Origin: Lewinellaceae bacterium
Lineage (GTDB): Bacteria > Bacteroidota > Bacteroidia > Chitinophagales > Saprospiraceae
DNA length: 64,000 nt
NCBI GenBank assembly: GCA_020636005.1
Contig: JACJYR010000001.1
Coordinates: forward strand, 754,001-818,000
Direction: 5' to 3'
The notes under the pieces are model-generated. The model searched no databases, was not told the DNA's origin, and saw only the letters and a list, made by a program, of their open reading frames with translations. Shown here in pieces: positions 8,278 through 16,300 of this stretch (the stretch's first letter is position 1; each line of letters opens with the position of its first letter). A program made the translations under genes and the position numbers.

Positions 8278-8308
8278 GATTTTTTTCAAACCATACCCAC
8301 CATAAAAA

Positions 8309-9694
8309 ATGGACATGATGCCAATGAAAAAACTGAAAAAAACGCAGGGGTTCAACCGCAGAAAGTTCGTAAAGACATCTGCCATAGCCACAGGCGGCGC
8401 CCTGTTTATCCCCTCGTTGTTGTCGGCCAAAGCCCATGTTGATGGGGACGATGCCATTAAAGTGGCGCTCATCGGCTGTGGCGGCAGGGGAACGGGTGCA
8501 GCCATGCAGGCACTCCTGACCCAGCAAAACGTAAACCTAGTGGCGATGGCCGATGCCTTCCGGGATCAGTTGGACAGTTGTTACGCAACGCTAACGGCAG
8601 ATGACATTTCAGACTGGTCGGGTGCTGAGGGGAGCGTCAAAGAGCGGGTTCGGGTGCCCGAAGAACACAAGTTTGTGGGTTTTGATGGGTATCTGAAAGC
8701 TATTCCCCTGGCCGATGTGGTGATCCTGACCACCCCGCCCGGCTTCCGGCCCATCCATTTTGAAGAAGCCATCAGGCAGGGAAAGCATGTTTTTACAGAA
8801 AAACCCATGGCGACCGATGCCCCTGGCGTGCGAAAGGTGCTGGCCGCCGCCGAAGAAGCGAAAAAGAAAAAACTGAACGTCGTGGTCGGCCTGCAGCGCC
8901 ATTACCAAACGATTTACCGCGAATGGGTGGAAAGGATGCAGGCGGGTGCCATTGGTGACATCGTGACTTCGCATGTCTATTGGAACAATGACGGCGTGTG
9001 GGTGCGCGCACGCGAGGAATTTTCCCAAAAAGCTGGCCGCCCCCTAACGGAAATGGAGTATCAAATGCGCAACTGGTACTATTTCAACTGGCTTTGCGGC
9101 GACCACATCTGCGAACAGCACATCCACAACCTGGATGTGGGCAACTGGGTGAAAAATGCCTACCCCGTCAGGGCACAAGGCATGGGCGGTCGGCAGGTGC
9201 GGGTGGGGAAGGATTTTGGTGAAATATTCGACCACCATTTCATTGAATATGAATACGAGGACGGCAGCCGCATGTTCAGCCAGTGCCGCCATCAGCCCGG
9301 CACCATGAGCCGTGTCACCGAAGTGTTCCAGGGGTCCAGGGGGTTTGCCCCAAGGCCAGGGGTACTGGTGTCCCGAAGCGGTCAGGAAATCATGAAGTAC
9401 GACGACCGCCAGGACCCCAATCCTTATCAGGTGGAACACGACCAACTTTTTGATGCCATCGCAAAAGGGGAATACCGATACCACGATGCGGAGAACGGCG
9501 CACATGCCACTATGACTTCCATCCTTGGCCGTATGGCTTCTTATTCGGGCAACATCGTGGAATGGGAGGCTGCCATAAACTCGGAGCTGAGTATCATGCC
9601 GGCAAAATTTTCCTGGGATGCACAACCACCCGTGCTGCCGGACAAGGAGGGGATGTACCCTTGTGCCGTCCCCGGCAAGACGAAGGTGTTGTAA
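8309..9694 (+). CDS. Tat-exported Gfo/Idh/MocA-family oxidoreductase
   Basis: The 461-residue product carries a twin-arginine signal at about residues 22-40 (NRRKFVKTSAIATGGALF), so it is likely folded with its nicotinamide cofactor before export to the periplasm. The Rossmann motif is IKVALIGCGGRGTGAAM, and HVFTEKPMATDAPG contains the EKP motif of the Gfo/Idh/MocA family. The C-terminal half has the family's alpha/beta substrate domain (WNNDGVWVRAR, CGDHICEQHIHNLDVGNW). Family members oxidise or reduce sugars and sugar derivatives; the substrate cannot be predicted. Several in-frame ATGs (8309, 8315, 8318, 8324) are possible starts; all keep the RR motif. It stands alone between element A1 and a terminator. 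Confidence 0.9.
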   Translation: MDMMPMKKLKKTQGFNRRKFVKTSAIATGGALFIPSLLSAKAHVDGDDAIKVALIGCGGRGTGAAMQALLTQQNVNLVAMADAFRDQLDSCYATLTADDISDWSGAEGSVKERVRVPEEHKFVGFDGYLKAIPLADVVILTTPPGFRPIHFEEAIRQGKHVFTEKPMATDAPGVRKVLAAAEEAKKKKLNVVVGLQRHYQTIYREWVERMQAGAIGDIVTSHVYWNNDGVWVRAREEFSQKAGRPLTEMEYQMRNWYYFNWLCGDHICEQHIHNLDVGNWVKNAYPVRAQGMGGRQVRVGKDFGEIFDHHFIEYEYEDGSRMFSQCRHQPGTMSRVTEVFQGSRGFAPRPGVLVSRSGQEIMKYDDRQDPNPYQVEHDQLFDAIAKGEYRYHDAENGAHATMTSILGRMASYSGNIVEWEAAINSELSIMPAKFSWDAQPPVLPDKEGMYPCAVPGKTKVL

Positions 9695-9791
9695 GACTTC
9701 GTCTCTTATATAAAGATACCAACGGGGAAATGGACAGGAAAAAGTTCGTATTCCCCGTTTTTATGTTCGCCAGAATCCTAACGATCGAAGG

Positions 9792-9826
9792 AAAAATAAT
9801 CCCGATTTCACATCGGGATTATTTTT
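9792..9826. terminator. bidirectional hairpin terminator
   Basis: AAAAATAATCCCGAT (9792-9806), loop TTCAC, ATCGGGATTATTTTT (9812-9826): a perfect 15-bp stem with A and T runs at both ends. It lies between two convergent genes and suits both. Confidence 0.85.
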
Positions 9827-9911
9827 AAAAAACCCTTCCAGTACTGGGGTTTCAAAATGAAAATAGCGAAGTTATCTTTTCATTGTTACTAACGAAACAC
9901 AAGCACACCTT

Positions 9912-10427
9912 TCACCACTTGCCAGCCTCTATTTCCTTCTCCTTCTCCGCTTCCTTGCTTTCCTTGTTGACAACGGAGGACTTTCCTTCCCCAATGGTTT
10001 CCCTTTGTTTCGCTGTAGCGTACAGATCCCTGAAAACGCTGACAACACTTTTTGGCGGCAGGAAGTCGCCTGCACCCCAGACGATGCGGCTGTCCGTTTT
10101 GGCGTTTGCATCTTGCAGGAAATAGTAGAGGTTGCCAGGCTTGTAAATGTCCAGTTTATAAAGTTGCAGGCTGGCGACTTTTTCAAAAACCTGTTTAGCT
10201 TCCGAAGCTTTCATAGGTTTCAGTTCTTCGTACTTGCCATCATTGCCGGTGCGTTTGAAAAGCTGGCCATTTTCCAGGAGGGTATAGGTGGTTTCGAGAT
10301 TGGCATATCCACCCCCGTCGCCAAACATGATTTGCTTCACGGGTAACTTTTCCGGGGTGTACCTGACGACCTTGCATTGGAAAAAGAGCAAGGGGGCAAG
10401 CAATGCGAGCAATAATAGTTTTTTCAT
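9912..10427 (-). CDS. lipoprotein of unknown function
   Basis: The 171-residue protein begins MKKLLLLALLAPLLFFQCKV, a lipoprotein signal with the lipid-carrying Cys at residue 18. The frame extends upstream without an export signal, so I use the ATG at 10427. The mature part has a beta-rich segment (YANLETTYTLLENGQLFKRT), a region with basic and aromatic residues (LQLYKLDIYKPGNLYYFL), and a highly charged Lys/Glu tail (KESKEAEKEKEIE). I recognise no named domain; similar small lipoproteins are common in Bacteroidota and sit in the outer membrane. It converges on the Gfo/Idh/MocA gene and shares its terminator. A downstream partner is not apparent. Confidence 0.75.
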   Translation of the reverse strand: MKKLLLLALLAPLLFFQCKVVRYTPEKLPVKQIMFGDGGGYANLETTYTLLENGQLFKRTGNDGKYEELKPMKASEAKQVFEKVASLQLYKLDIYKPGNLYYFLQDANAKTDSRIVWGAGDFLPPKSVVSVFRDLYATAKQRETIGEGKSSVVNKESKEAEKEKEIEAGKW

Positions 10428-10609
10428 GGATGTTTTGTTAAGCCCTTTTAAAAGTGGGCGTTCAAAGGTAAAAAACTTTTGGTTTGCCGCGCAAGGTTGC
10501 CGGGTGGTTGACCGGGCCTTGTTCTGGCGTTGCGCCGGTAGTGTCGATGCGGCCAAAAGCAGGCTGCCTTTAGAAAGGTTAAATTATTCATAAACAGAAA
10601 TAGCACTTG

Positions 10610-10639
10610 TTGCATTCTCGGGTGACTTGCCTAAATTTG
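10610..10639 (+). promoter_or_regulatory. Bacteroidetes-type promoter for the Cys-rich protein gene
   Basis: TTG at 10610-10612, exactly 19 bases, then TAAATTTG at 10632-10639 is a full match to TTG-N19-TAnnTTTG. The start codon of the Cys-rich protein follows 75 bases later. Confidence 0.75.
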
Positions 10640-10714
10640 GCATTGTCTTCTAAGGGCTATTGACACCCAGACATTTGATCTTTCATTTTCAAACAAAAAA
10701 AATCTACAAATCAC

Positions 10715-11197
10715 ATGAAAAAGTTTTTCTTCCTGTTCGCCTTCATTGGCTTGTTCGCCTTCGCTGCCAATGCGCAAAAAAAAGCCTGTTGCGCCGCCAA
10801 AGGTGCCTCCACTGAAAAGGTTTCCTGCACCACTTCCGCCGACGCCGAAAGAGCGGCCTCCAGCGATGCGAGCATTGTGAAACAAGTTTCCAACACGGGC
10901 GATGTGTCCTATACCCGTAAAAACGTCTGCCCAGTTACCGGGAAAGTGAGCTACGAAGCCGTTGAGTATTGCACGAAGTCCGGCAAATTTGTGAATGTTT
11001 CCCCATCCGATAAAGCTGCCTGCACAAAAAGCGCCAGCGCCACGAAGGTTTCTTCTTCCGAAAAGAAAGCCTGCTGCGACAAAGGTGCCGAAGGTGGCAA
11101 AGCTTGCTGCAAAAAGGACGCTGGGAAAGCCTCCAATACTTCCACTACAACCGGCGATGCCAAGGTGAAACTGGTGAGCGACGAAGGGAGCAACTGA
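10715..11197 (+). CDS. small exported Cys-rich protein
   Basis: The 160-residue product has a clear signal peptide (MKKFFFLFAFIGLFAFAANA, cleavage before QKK). The mature part has ten Cys (residues 25, 26, 38, 72, 86, 103, 120, 121, 131, 132), including three CC pairs, in a Lys/Ala/Ser-rich, low-complexity background. The central block (residues 66-100) contains CPVTGKVSYEAVEYC and looks like a small folded unit. Adjacent Cys pairs suggest metal binding or a disulfide-rich structure in the periplasm or at the surface, but no family is recognised. It has a consensus promoter and a perfect terminator, so it is a strong monocistronic unit. Confidence 0.8.
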   Translation: MKKFFFLFAFIGLFAFAANAQKKACCAAKGASTEKVSCTTSADAERAASSDASIVKQVSNTGDVSYTRKNVCPVTGKVSYEAVEYCTKSGKFVNVSPSDKAACTKSASATKVSSSEKKACCDKGAEGGKACCKKDAGKASNTSTTTGDAKVKLVSDEGSN

Positions 11198-11215
11198 TCA
11201 ATCCTCCTATATTAC

Positions 11216-11262
11216 GGCATAAAAAAAGGGTGCAGCTATTCGCTGCACCCTTTTTTTATGCC
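11216..11262. terminator. strong hairpin terminator after the Cys-rich protein gene
   Basis: A perfect 21-bp stem: GGCATAAAAAAAGGGTGCAG plus C at 11216-11236, five-base loop TATTC, and its complement at 11242-11262, which contains a run of seven T. It starts 18 bp after the stop codon. Confidence 0.88.
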
Positions 11263-11332
11263 GTTCCCTATCTGCGATTTTGGGCCGCTCTTAATTTGAA
11301 TCACATTTCAGTTGACGAGAAACCCTTTTTGG

Positions 11333-11463
11333 TGCGAATAACGGGTTCACTTTTTAAACTCGTTGATTATCGGGAGGTTAGATCATGGTAATTTTGAAAA
11401 TCACCATAATCCCGTTTTTCAATCGACTGAAAATGTGGCGATTAATTTAATCCGTTATTTGCA
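11333..11463. repeat. palindromic repeat family B, copy B1
   Basis: A 131-bp non-coding element with inverted ends TGCGAATAACGG (11333-11344) and CCGTTATTTGCA (11452-11463). The central inverted segment is ATGGTAATTTTGAAAATCACCA-like. It shares ends and centre with copies at 42640-42770 and 59283-59359. With the terminator it accounts for most of the gap 11198-11513. Confidence 0.82.
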
Positions 11464-11513
11464 TTTTTAGAAAAAAACTAAACACTCAAACACCCAACCA
11501 TACCAGCCCCCCC

Positions 11514-11936
11514 TCATTTCTTAAACTCCGAATACATCCTCCCCTCCCGGTATTCCTTAAGCACATGGCGCACCGTTTCGGAAAGATTGGCCGGCAGGTT
11601 TTCCAGCAAAAACCAGGACACCCCTTTGAATTTATTAGGCTCGCCTGTGATGAGCTTGCCCGACCATTGCGAGGCCTTGAAATAGAGGGTAATGCGGTGA
11701 CCGTTGCCCTTGGTGCGTTTGTGCAGCACGTGTACCAACTGCAAATCTTTCTCTTTCAGGATGATTCCTGCTTCTTCCTGGGCCTCCCGGATGAGCGATT
11801 GAAGGGCATATTCCGTATTTTCTATCGTGCCGCCTACCAAAGTGTAATTACCTCCGAGCGTTTTCTTCTGCCGAAGCAGCAGGATGCTGCCTTTGTTGTA
11901 CAATATTAGTCGGACTTTGAGATTTGTATCGGTCAT
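11514..11936 (-). CDS. Nudix hydrolase
   Basis: The 140-residue protein has an exact Nudix box at residues 36-58: GTIENTE, seven residues, then REAQEEAGI (Gx5Ex7REUxEExGU). The N-terminal strand LKVRLILYNKGSILLLRQKK and the C-terminal FKGVSWFLLENLP are typical of the fold. Nudix enzymes hydrolyse a nucleoside diphosphate linked to another group; the substrate (oxidised dNTP, ADP-sugar, mRNA cap-like or other) cannot be read from sequence. No extra domain or export signal is present, so it acts in the cytoplasm. A -7-like TATCTTTG sits 30 bp upstream of the start. The gene appears monocistronic. Confidence 0.93.
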   Translation of the reverse strand: MTDTNLKVRLILYNKGSILLLRQKKTLGGNYTLVGGTIENTEYALQSLIREAQEEAGIILKEKDLQLVHVLHKRTKGNGHRITLYFKASQWSGKLITGEPNKFKGVSWFLLENLPANLSETVRHVLKEYREGRMYSEFKK

Positions 11937-11965
11937 GCTATTTGATGGGTTGAAGATAAGGACGG

Positions 11966-11973
11966 CAAAGATA
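11966..11973 (-). promoter_or_regulatory. candidate -7 element for the Nudix gene
   Basis: Read on the minus strand, TATCTTTG matches TAnnTTTG, 30 bp upstream of the ATG at 11936. No clear -33 TTG at the expected spacing. Confidence 0.4.
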
Positions 11974-12026
11974 GGGCAGAATTTTTCCTTAGTTAAGGAA
12001 CCCGTCTTAATTAAACTTAAAGAATG

Positions 12027-12833
12027 TCAAAGCCGGTATTTTACAACAAATACGGGCGTCTGGCCGATGAAAGTGGACGATAGCCGCAGTTTCCGCCTGG
12101 CATCCTTTTTTTCCTTGTGCAGATGCGGGACGAGGTAGCCGACCAGTGCCCCCACCACATACCCAGATGCCACGTTGGCGAGGTTTTGTTTGCCGGTTTT
12201 AAAGCGCAGGTAGCCCGTTGCAGCGGGAAGGGCGGCGGCGGTTATCCAGATGGCCGGTTTCCATTTGCTATCGGGATGGTAATCCGTCCAAACTTTGGCA
12301 GTGAAAAACGAAAGGCTGGCCGCAGCAGCGGTATGGCCCGATATAAAAGCCTGCCTGGTGTCAGGTGTTGCTTGCAGCGCCCATTGATTTTCCAGGCCAG
12401 TTGTTAGGCGGTGTTGCCTGTCCAGCAAGCGGGAAGCAGCGGCAAGGCCATTGGTGAGCAGCACTGTTTCCGATAAAAGAACGCCCACTTTGCCTGCATC
12501 GCTCCTGATTTCCACATCGGACAGCAGGGCAAAAGGGAGCAGTGCAGTGCCCCCCAGCATCCAATGGCTCAGGCTGGAGGCAGGTTTGGACAGGGGGTCG
12601 TGCAGGTTTTCATCAAAACTAAGAATGGTATGGAGTGAAATATCGCCCCCGTTGCGGGCAGCAGTTTTGTTCTCCAGCAACGCACCCGAAAGGGAGAGCC
12701 CTATACTGGTGGCAATGATCGGAGCTTCTTTCTTCCCTTCCATCCGGTAAACATCACCCCTTTTTACCTGGGAAAAAACCGGGCAGGAAAAAGCCGCCAA
12801 CAAGGAAAAACAAACAAATAAATTTTTGAACAT
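12027..12833 (-). CDS. PAP2-superfamily-like membrane protein with degenerate active site
   Basis: The 268-residue protein has a signal peptide (MFKNLFVCFSLLAAFSCPVFS) and four or five further hydrophobic segments. FISGHTAAAASLSFF (S165, G166, H167) corresponds to PAP2 motif 2 (PSGH). Motif 3, normally SRxxxxxHxxxD with the His nucleophile, reads R210-FKTGK-Q216-NLA-N220: Arg is kept, but His is Gln and Asp is Asn. Motif 1 lacks the KxxxxxxRP pattern. PAP2 enzymes remove phosphate from lipids such as undecaprenyl diphosphate or lipid A at the periplasmic face; this copy is probably not an active phosphatase. It stands alone, with a candidate -7 element 59 bp upstream. Confidence 0.8.
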   Translation of the reverse strand: MFKNLFVCFSLLAAFSCPVFSQVKRGDVYRMEGKKEAPIIATSIGLSLSGALLENKTAARNGGDISLHTILSFDENLHDPLSKPASSLSHWMLGGTALLPFALLSDVEIRSDAGKVGVLLSETVLLTNGLAAASRLLDRQHRLTTGLENQWALQATPDTRQAFISGHTAAAASLSFFTAKVWTDYHPDSKWKPAIWITAAALPAATGYLRFKTGKQNLANVASGYVVGALVGYLVPHLHKEKKDARRKLRLSSTFIGQTPVFVVKYRL

Positions 12834-13308
12834 CAGGCAGTTATAAAAGAGGACAAGGGATTCTTTTTACTTAATCCGTTTCAAAAGGCCGCAAATGTAA
12901 ACGGGCAGTCGGAAACGCACTACAAACGACGGCGGTTTTGAGGATATTTTAAGAAAAAGCACGGAGAAGTGGATGGGCCATCTTTATGGCCCAAGCGTTC
13001 AACGAAATCAGTAGGAGTGCATAAAAGTGAGGTAATTATGGATTATGAAAAATAAAGGACTATTTTTTCCAGCGGTTTGCCGCATATTGCAGAGCGAAAC
13101 CGCTGCTTTTGCCCTGCAAGAACCTCGTTTTAGTTGGCGGGGTTTTTCAGGTTTGATGGGAGCCAATATAAACAGCTATCAAGTACCGGGACATTTCTGG
13201 TTAAAGGATCCAAATCCCAATGTCCTCCCAAATAGCAACTTGTTGCCTGGAAAGAACTTTTGTTTTTCCAAAGACAAACTATATATAACTCAACCTCACT
13301 CACACTTT
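12834..13308. other. 475-bp intergenic region before the giant repeat protein
   Basis: It contains a minus-strand -7-like TACATTTG (12892-12899) for the PAP2-like gene. The frame of the downstream giant gene stays open back to 13045, but that stretch has no signal-peptide or domain character, so I treat it as leader DNA. Nothing else is recognised. Confidence 0.5.
12892..12899 (-). promoter_or_regulatory. candidate -7 element for the PAP2-like gene
   Basis: The minus strand reads TACATTTG, matching TAnnTTTG, 59 bp upstream of the ATG at 12833. No -33 TTG at 19 bp. Confidence 0.4.
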
Positions 13309-16300
13309 ATGAAGAAGAAACTGAACTCCGTTTACAAACTGTTTTTTGCCGCTTTCTCAGGTATTGTTTTCCTTTCAGTTTTCTTAAACCCGCCCAATGG
13401 CAATACAGGGGCACCCCCTACCTTTTCCACCTGCACGAACTGCCATTCCGGCGGCTCAGGCACCGGCAATATCACGATCCAGGGGATGCCGGCTACCATC
13501 ATGCCCAATACGCTGTACCCGATAACTGTATCGGTCACCCGGACCAACGGCACGCCCGTTTATGGAGGATTTCAAATGGTGGTTCAAGATGGCATGAACC
13601 AAAATTCGGGAACGCTTTCCAACCCCGGACCAAGCTCTGCCCTGGATGCCTCCGGCGGGAAGACTTATTTCGAACATGCCCCGGCGCAGGAATTCATTGC
13701 TGGAAACACGGTCACTTATACCGTGGACTGGTTGTCGCCTTCCACCGGTTCTGGCAACATAACGATGTATGCTGCAGGCAACCTCGCCAACGGGAACGGT
13801 AACTCCAGCGGGGATGCAATTGTCACGACCAGCGCTACCGGGATGTTCATGGGAGGGGGCGGGGTCATCTCTGTCCTGGTGAACGGTATCAATGTGAGCT
13901 GTTTTGGCGGGAATAATGGAACTGCTTCGGCCAGTGCTTCCGGTGGCGGCGGAGGGCCCTATACCTTTAATTGGTCAAATGGGTCGTCGGGCCCCACTAT
14001 CACCAATCTTATTGCAGGGGTATATACGGTCACAGTCACCAACCTGAGCGGGGGGTCGGGCACGGGATCCGTGACCATCACACAGCCGGCTACACCTGTG
14101 AACGTCTCTATTGTCAGCCAAATGAACATTGATTGCCTCAACCCCATTGGCTCGGCCACTGCCCAGGGCACCGGCGGATCGCCTGGCTACACCTACAACT
14201 GGACGGGCGGCGGCATGGGCCAAACCGTCACCTTGCCGCCAGGCAATTTTACGGTGACGGTTACGGATGCTAACAACTGTACGTCGGCTGTTAGCGGAAA
14301 CCTTACTTCCAATACTGCCCCACCCAACGCAGAGGCCGGCCCACCCGTCGTGATCAGTTGCGCGACCCCTGCTGTCAATTTGAACGGGACGGGATCGTCC
14401 GTTGGGTCTAATTTTACTTATTTGTGGAACACCACGGATGGGCATATCGTCTCCGGGGCCAATACGCTTATGCCGCTGGTTGACAAGGCCGGGACATATA
14501 CACTCACTGTTACCAATAATCAGAATTTCTGCACGGCTACTGATTTCACAACGGTGGCAGGCAGTTCCACACCCCCTGTTGCCGAGGCTGGGCCAGCCAT
14601 GACGCTTACTTGTGCCAACACAAATGTTACCCTCAATGGGACAGGTTCTTCCTCCGGGGCAAATTTTACTTATTTATGGACAACAACAAATGGCCACATC
14701 GTTTCCGGGGCCAATACGCTCATGCCCGTCGTAGATGTGGCTGGGACATACACCCTTACTGTTTCCAACACTTCCAACGGTTGCACCCAAAGCGATCAAA
14801 CGAGCGTTACTGCCAATACGAGCGCCCCCGTAGCTACAGCCGGCAATGACATGGTGTTGACCTGCGCTGCGACTACTATACAGCTTAATGGAAATGGTTC
14901 TTCTTCCGGCGGGAATTTCACTTACCAATGGACAACTGCGAATGGTAACATTGTTTCCGGGGCCAATACCCTTACACCTACCGTGAACGAACCCGGCACT
15001 TACTGCCTGCAGGTCAGTAATTCCCTCAACGGCTGCACGGCAACCGACTGTACCAACGTGACCGAAAACACCTCGCCGCCTATTGCCAATGCAGGCAGCG
15101 CAGCCCCGCTAACCTGCACCGTTTCAAGTGTCACCCTGAACGGTTCGGCTTCTTCTTCCGGGCCCAACTTTACCTATTTGTGGATTACTGGCAATGGCAA
15201 CATTGTTTCCGGTGAAACGACGACCATGCCCCTTGTAAATTCTGCTGGCAGCTATACGATCATCGTGACCAATACGAACAATGGCTGCACGGCTGTCTCC
15301 AACGTTTCCGTCAATTCCAATACCACCCCGCCCAATGCCGATGCAGGATCCAGCATGGCCTTGAACTGTAACAATCTGTCCGTCGTGCTGAATGGCTCCA
15401 ATTCTTCCCAGGGTGGAAACTTCACTTACCTGTGGGATGGCCCCGGCATCGTTTCAGGCGCCAATACCACCAATCCGACCGTAGATGCTGCAGGGACGTA
15501 CAACATTACCGTTACCAATACCAATACGGGTTGTACGGCTACCGACAATACTTTAGTTTACCAGACACCACCACTCATGGTGTCTATTCCAACGAGCAAC
15601 AACGTTGAATGCAACGGGAACAATACCGGCAACGCCACTGCCCAAGGCACTGGCGGCAATGGCGGCTATGACTTCCATTGGTCGAACGGTACGACAGGTC
15701 AAGAAGCAGCCAACCTTGCAGCAGGTAATTACACCGTTACCCTCATCGATGCAGACGATTGCACGGCCACATCCTCCATCTCTATCAGCGAACCGGCCGA
15801 ATTGATAGCAAATGCTGTTGCCACCGGGGAGTCTTCCACCGGTGCCAACGATGGCTCTGCCACCTGCAATCCGATCGGGGGAATACCAGCCTATTCTTTT
15901 AGCTGGAGCAACGGAGAAACAACACAAACTATCACCGGCCTTTCAGCGGGCACCTACACCGTTACCCTTTCGGACGGCAACAGCTGCACGAAGGTGGAGT
16001 CTGTCACCGTGGCCAGTTTCAACTGTGCCAGTTTCGGAATAAGCATTTCTTCGACAAACCCCTCCTGTAATGGCAGTATGGACGGTGTTGCCACGGCTAA
16101 CCCCACCGGCGGCACGGGCCCGTTTACGTACATGTGGTCAAATGGAAGTACGGAAAACACTGCGAACAATCTGGGCGCAGGCACCTACAACGTGACGGTG
16201 GCCGACAACAACAACTGCGAGATAGCCGGTAATGTAACTTTGATGGCTCCACCCCCGCTCAGTCTTTCTGTTCCTCAACAAACAAACGTTACCTGTAACG

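Noticed and set aside
13045..13308. Possible 88-residue N-terminal extension of the giant repeat protein
   Set aside because: The frame is open, but a clear signal peptide begins at 13309 and the extension has no export or domain character.
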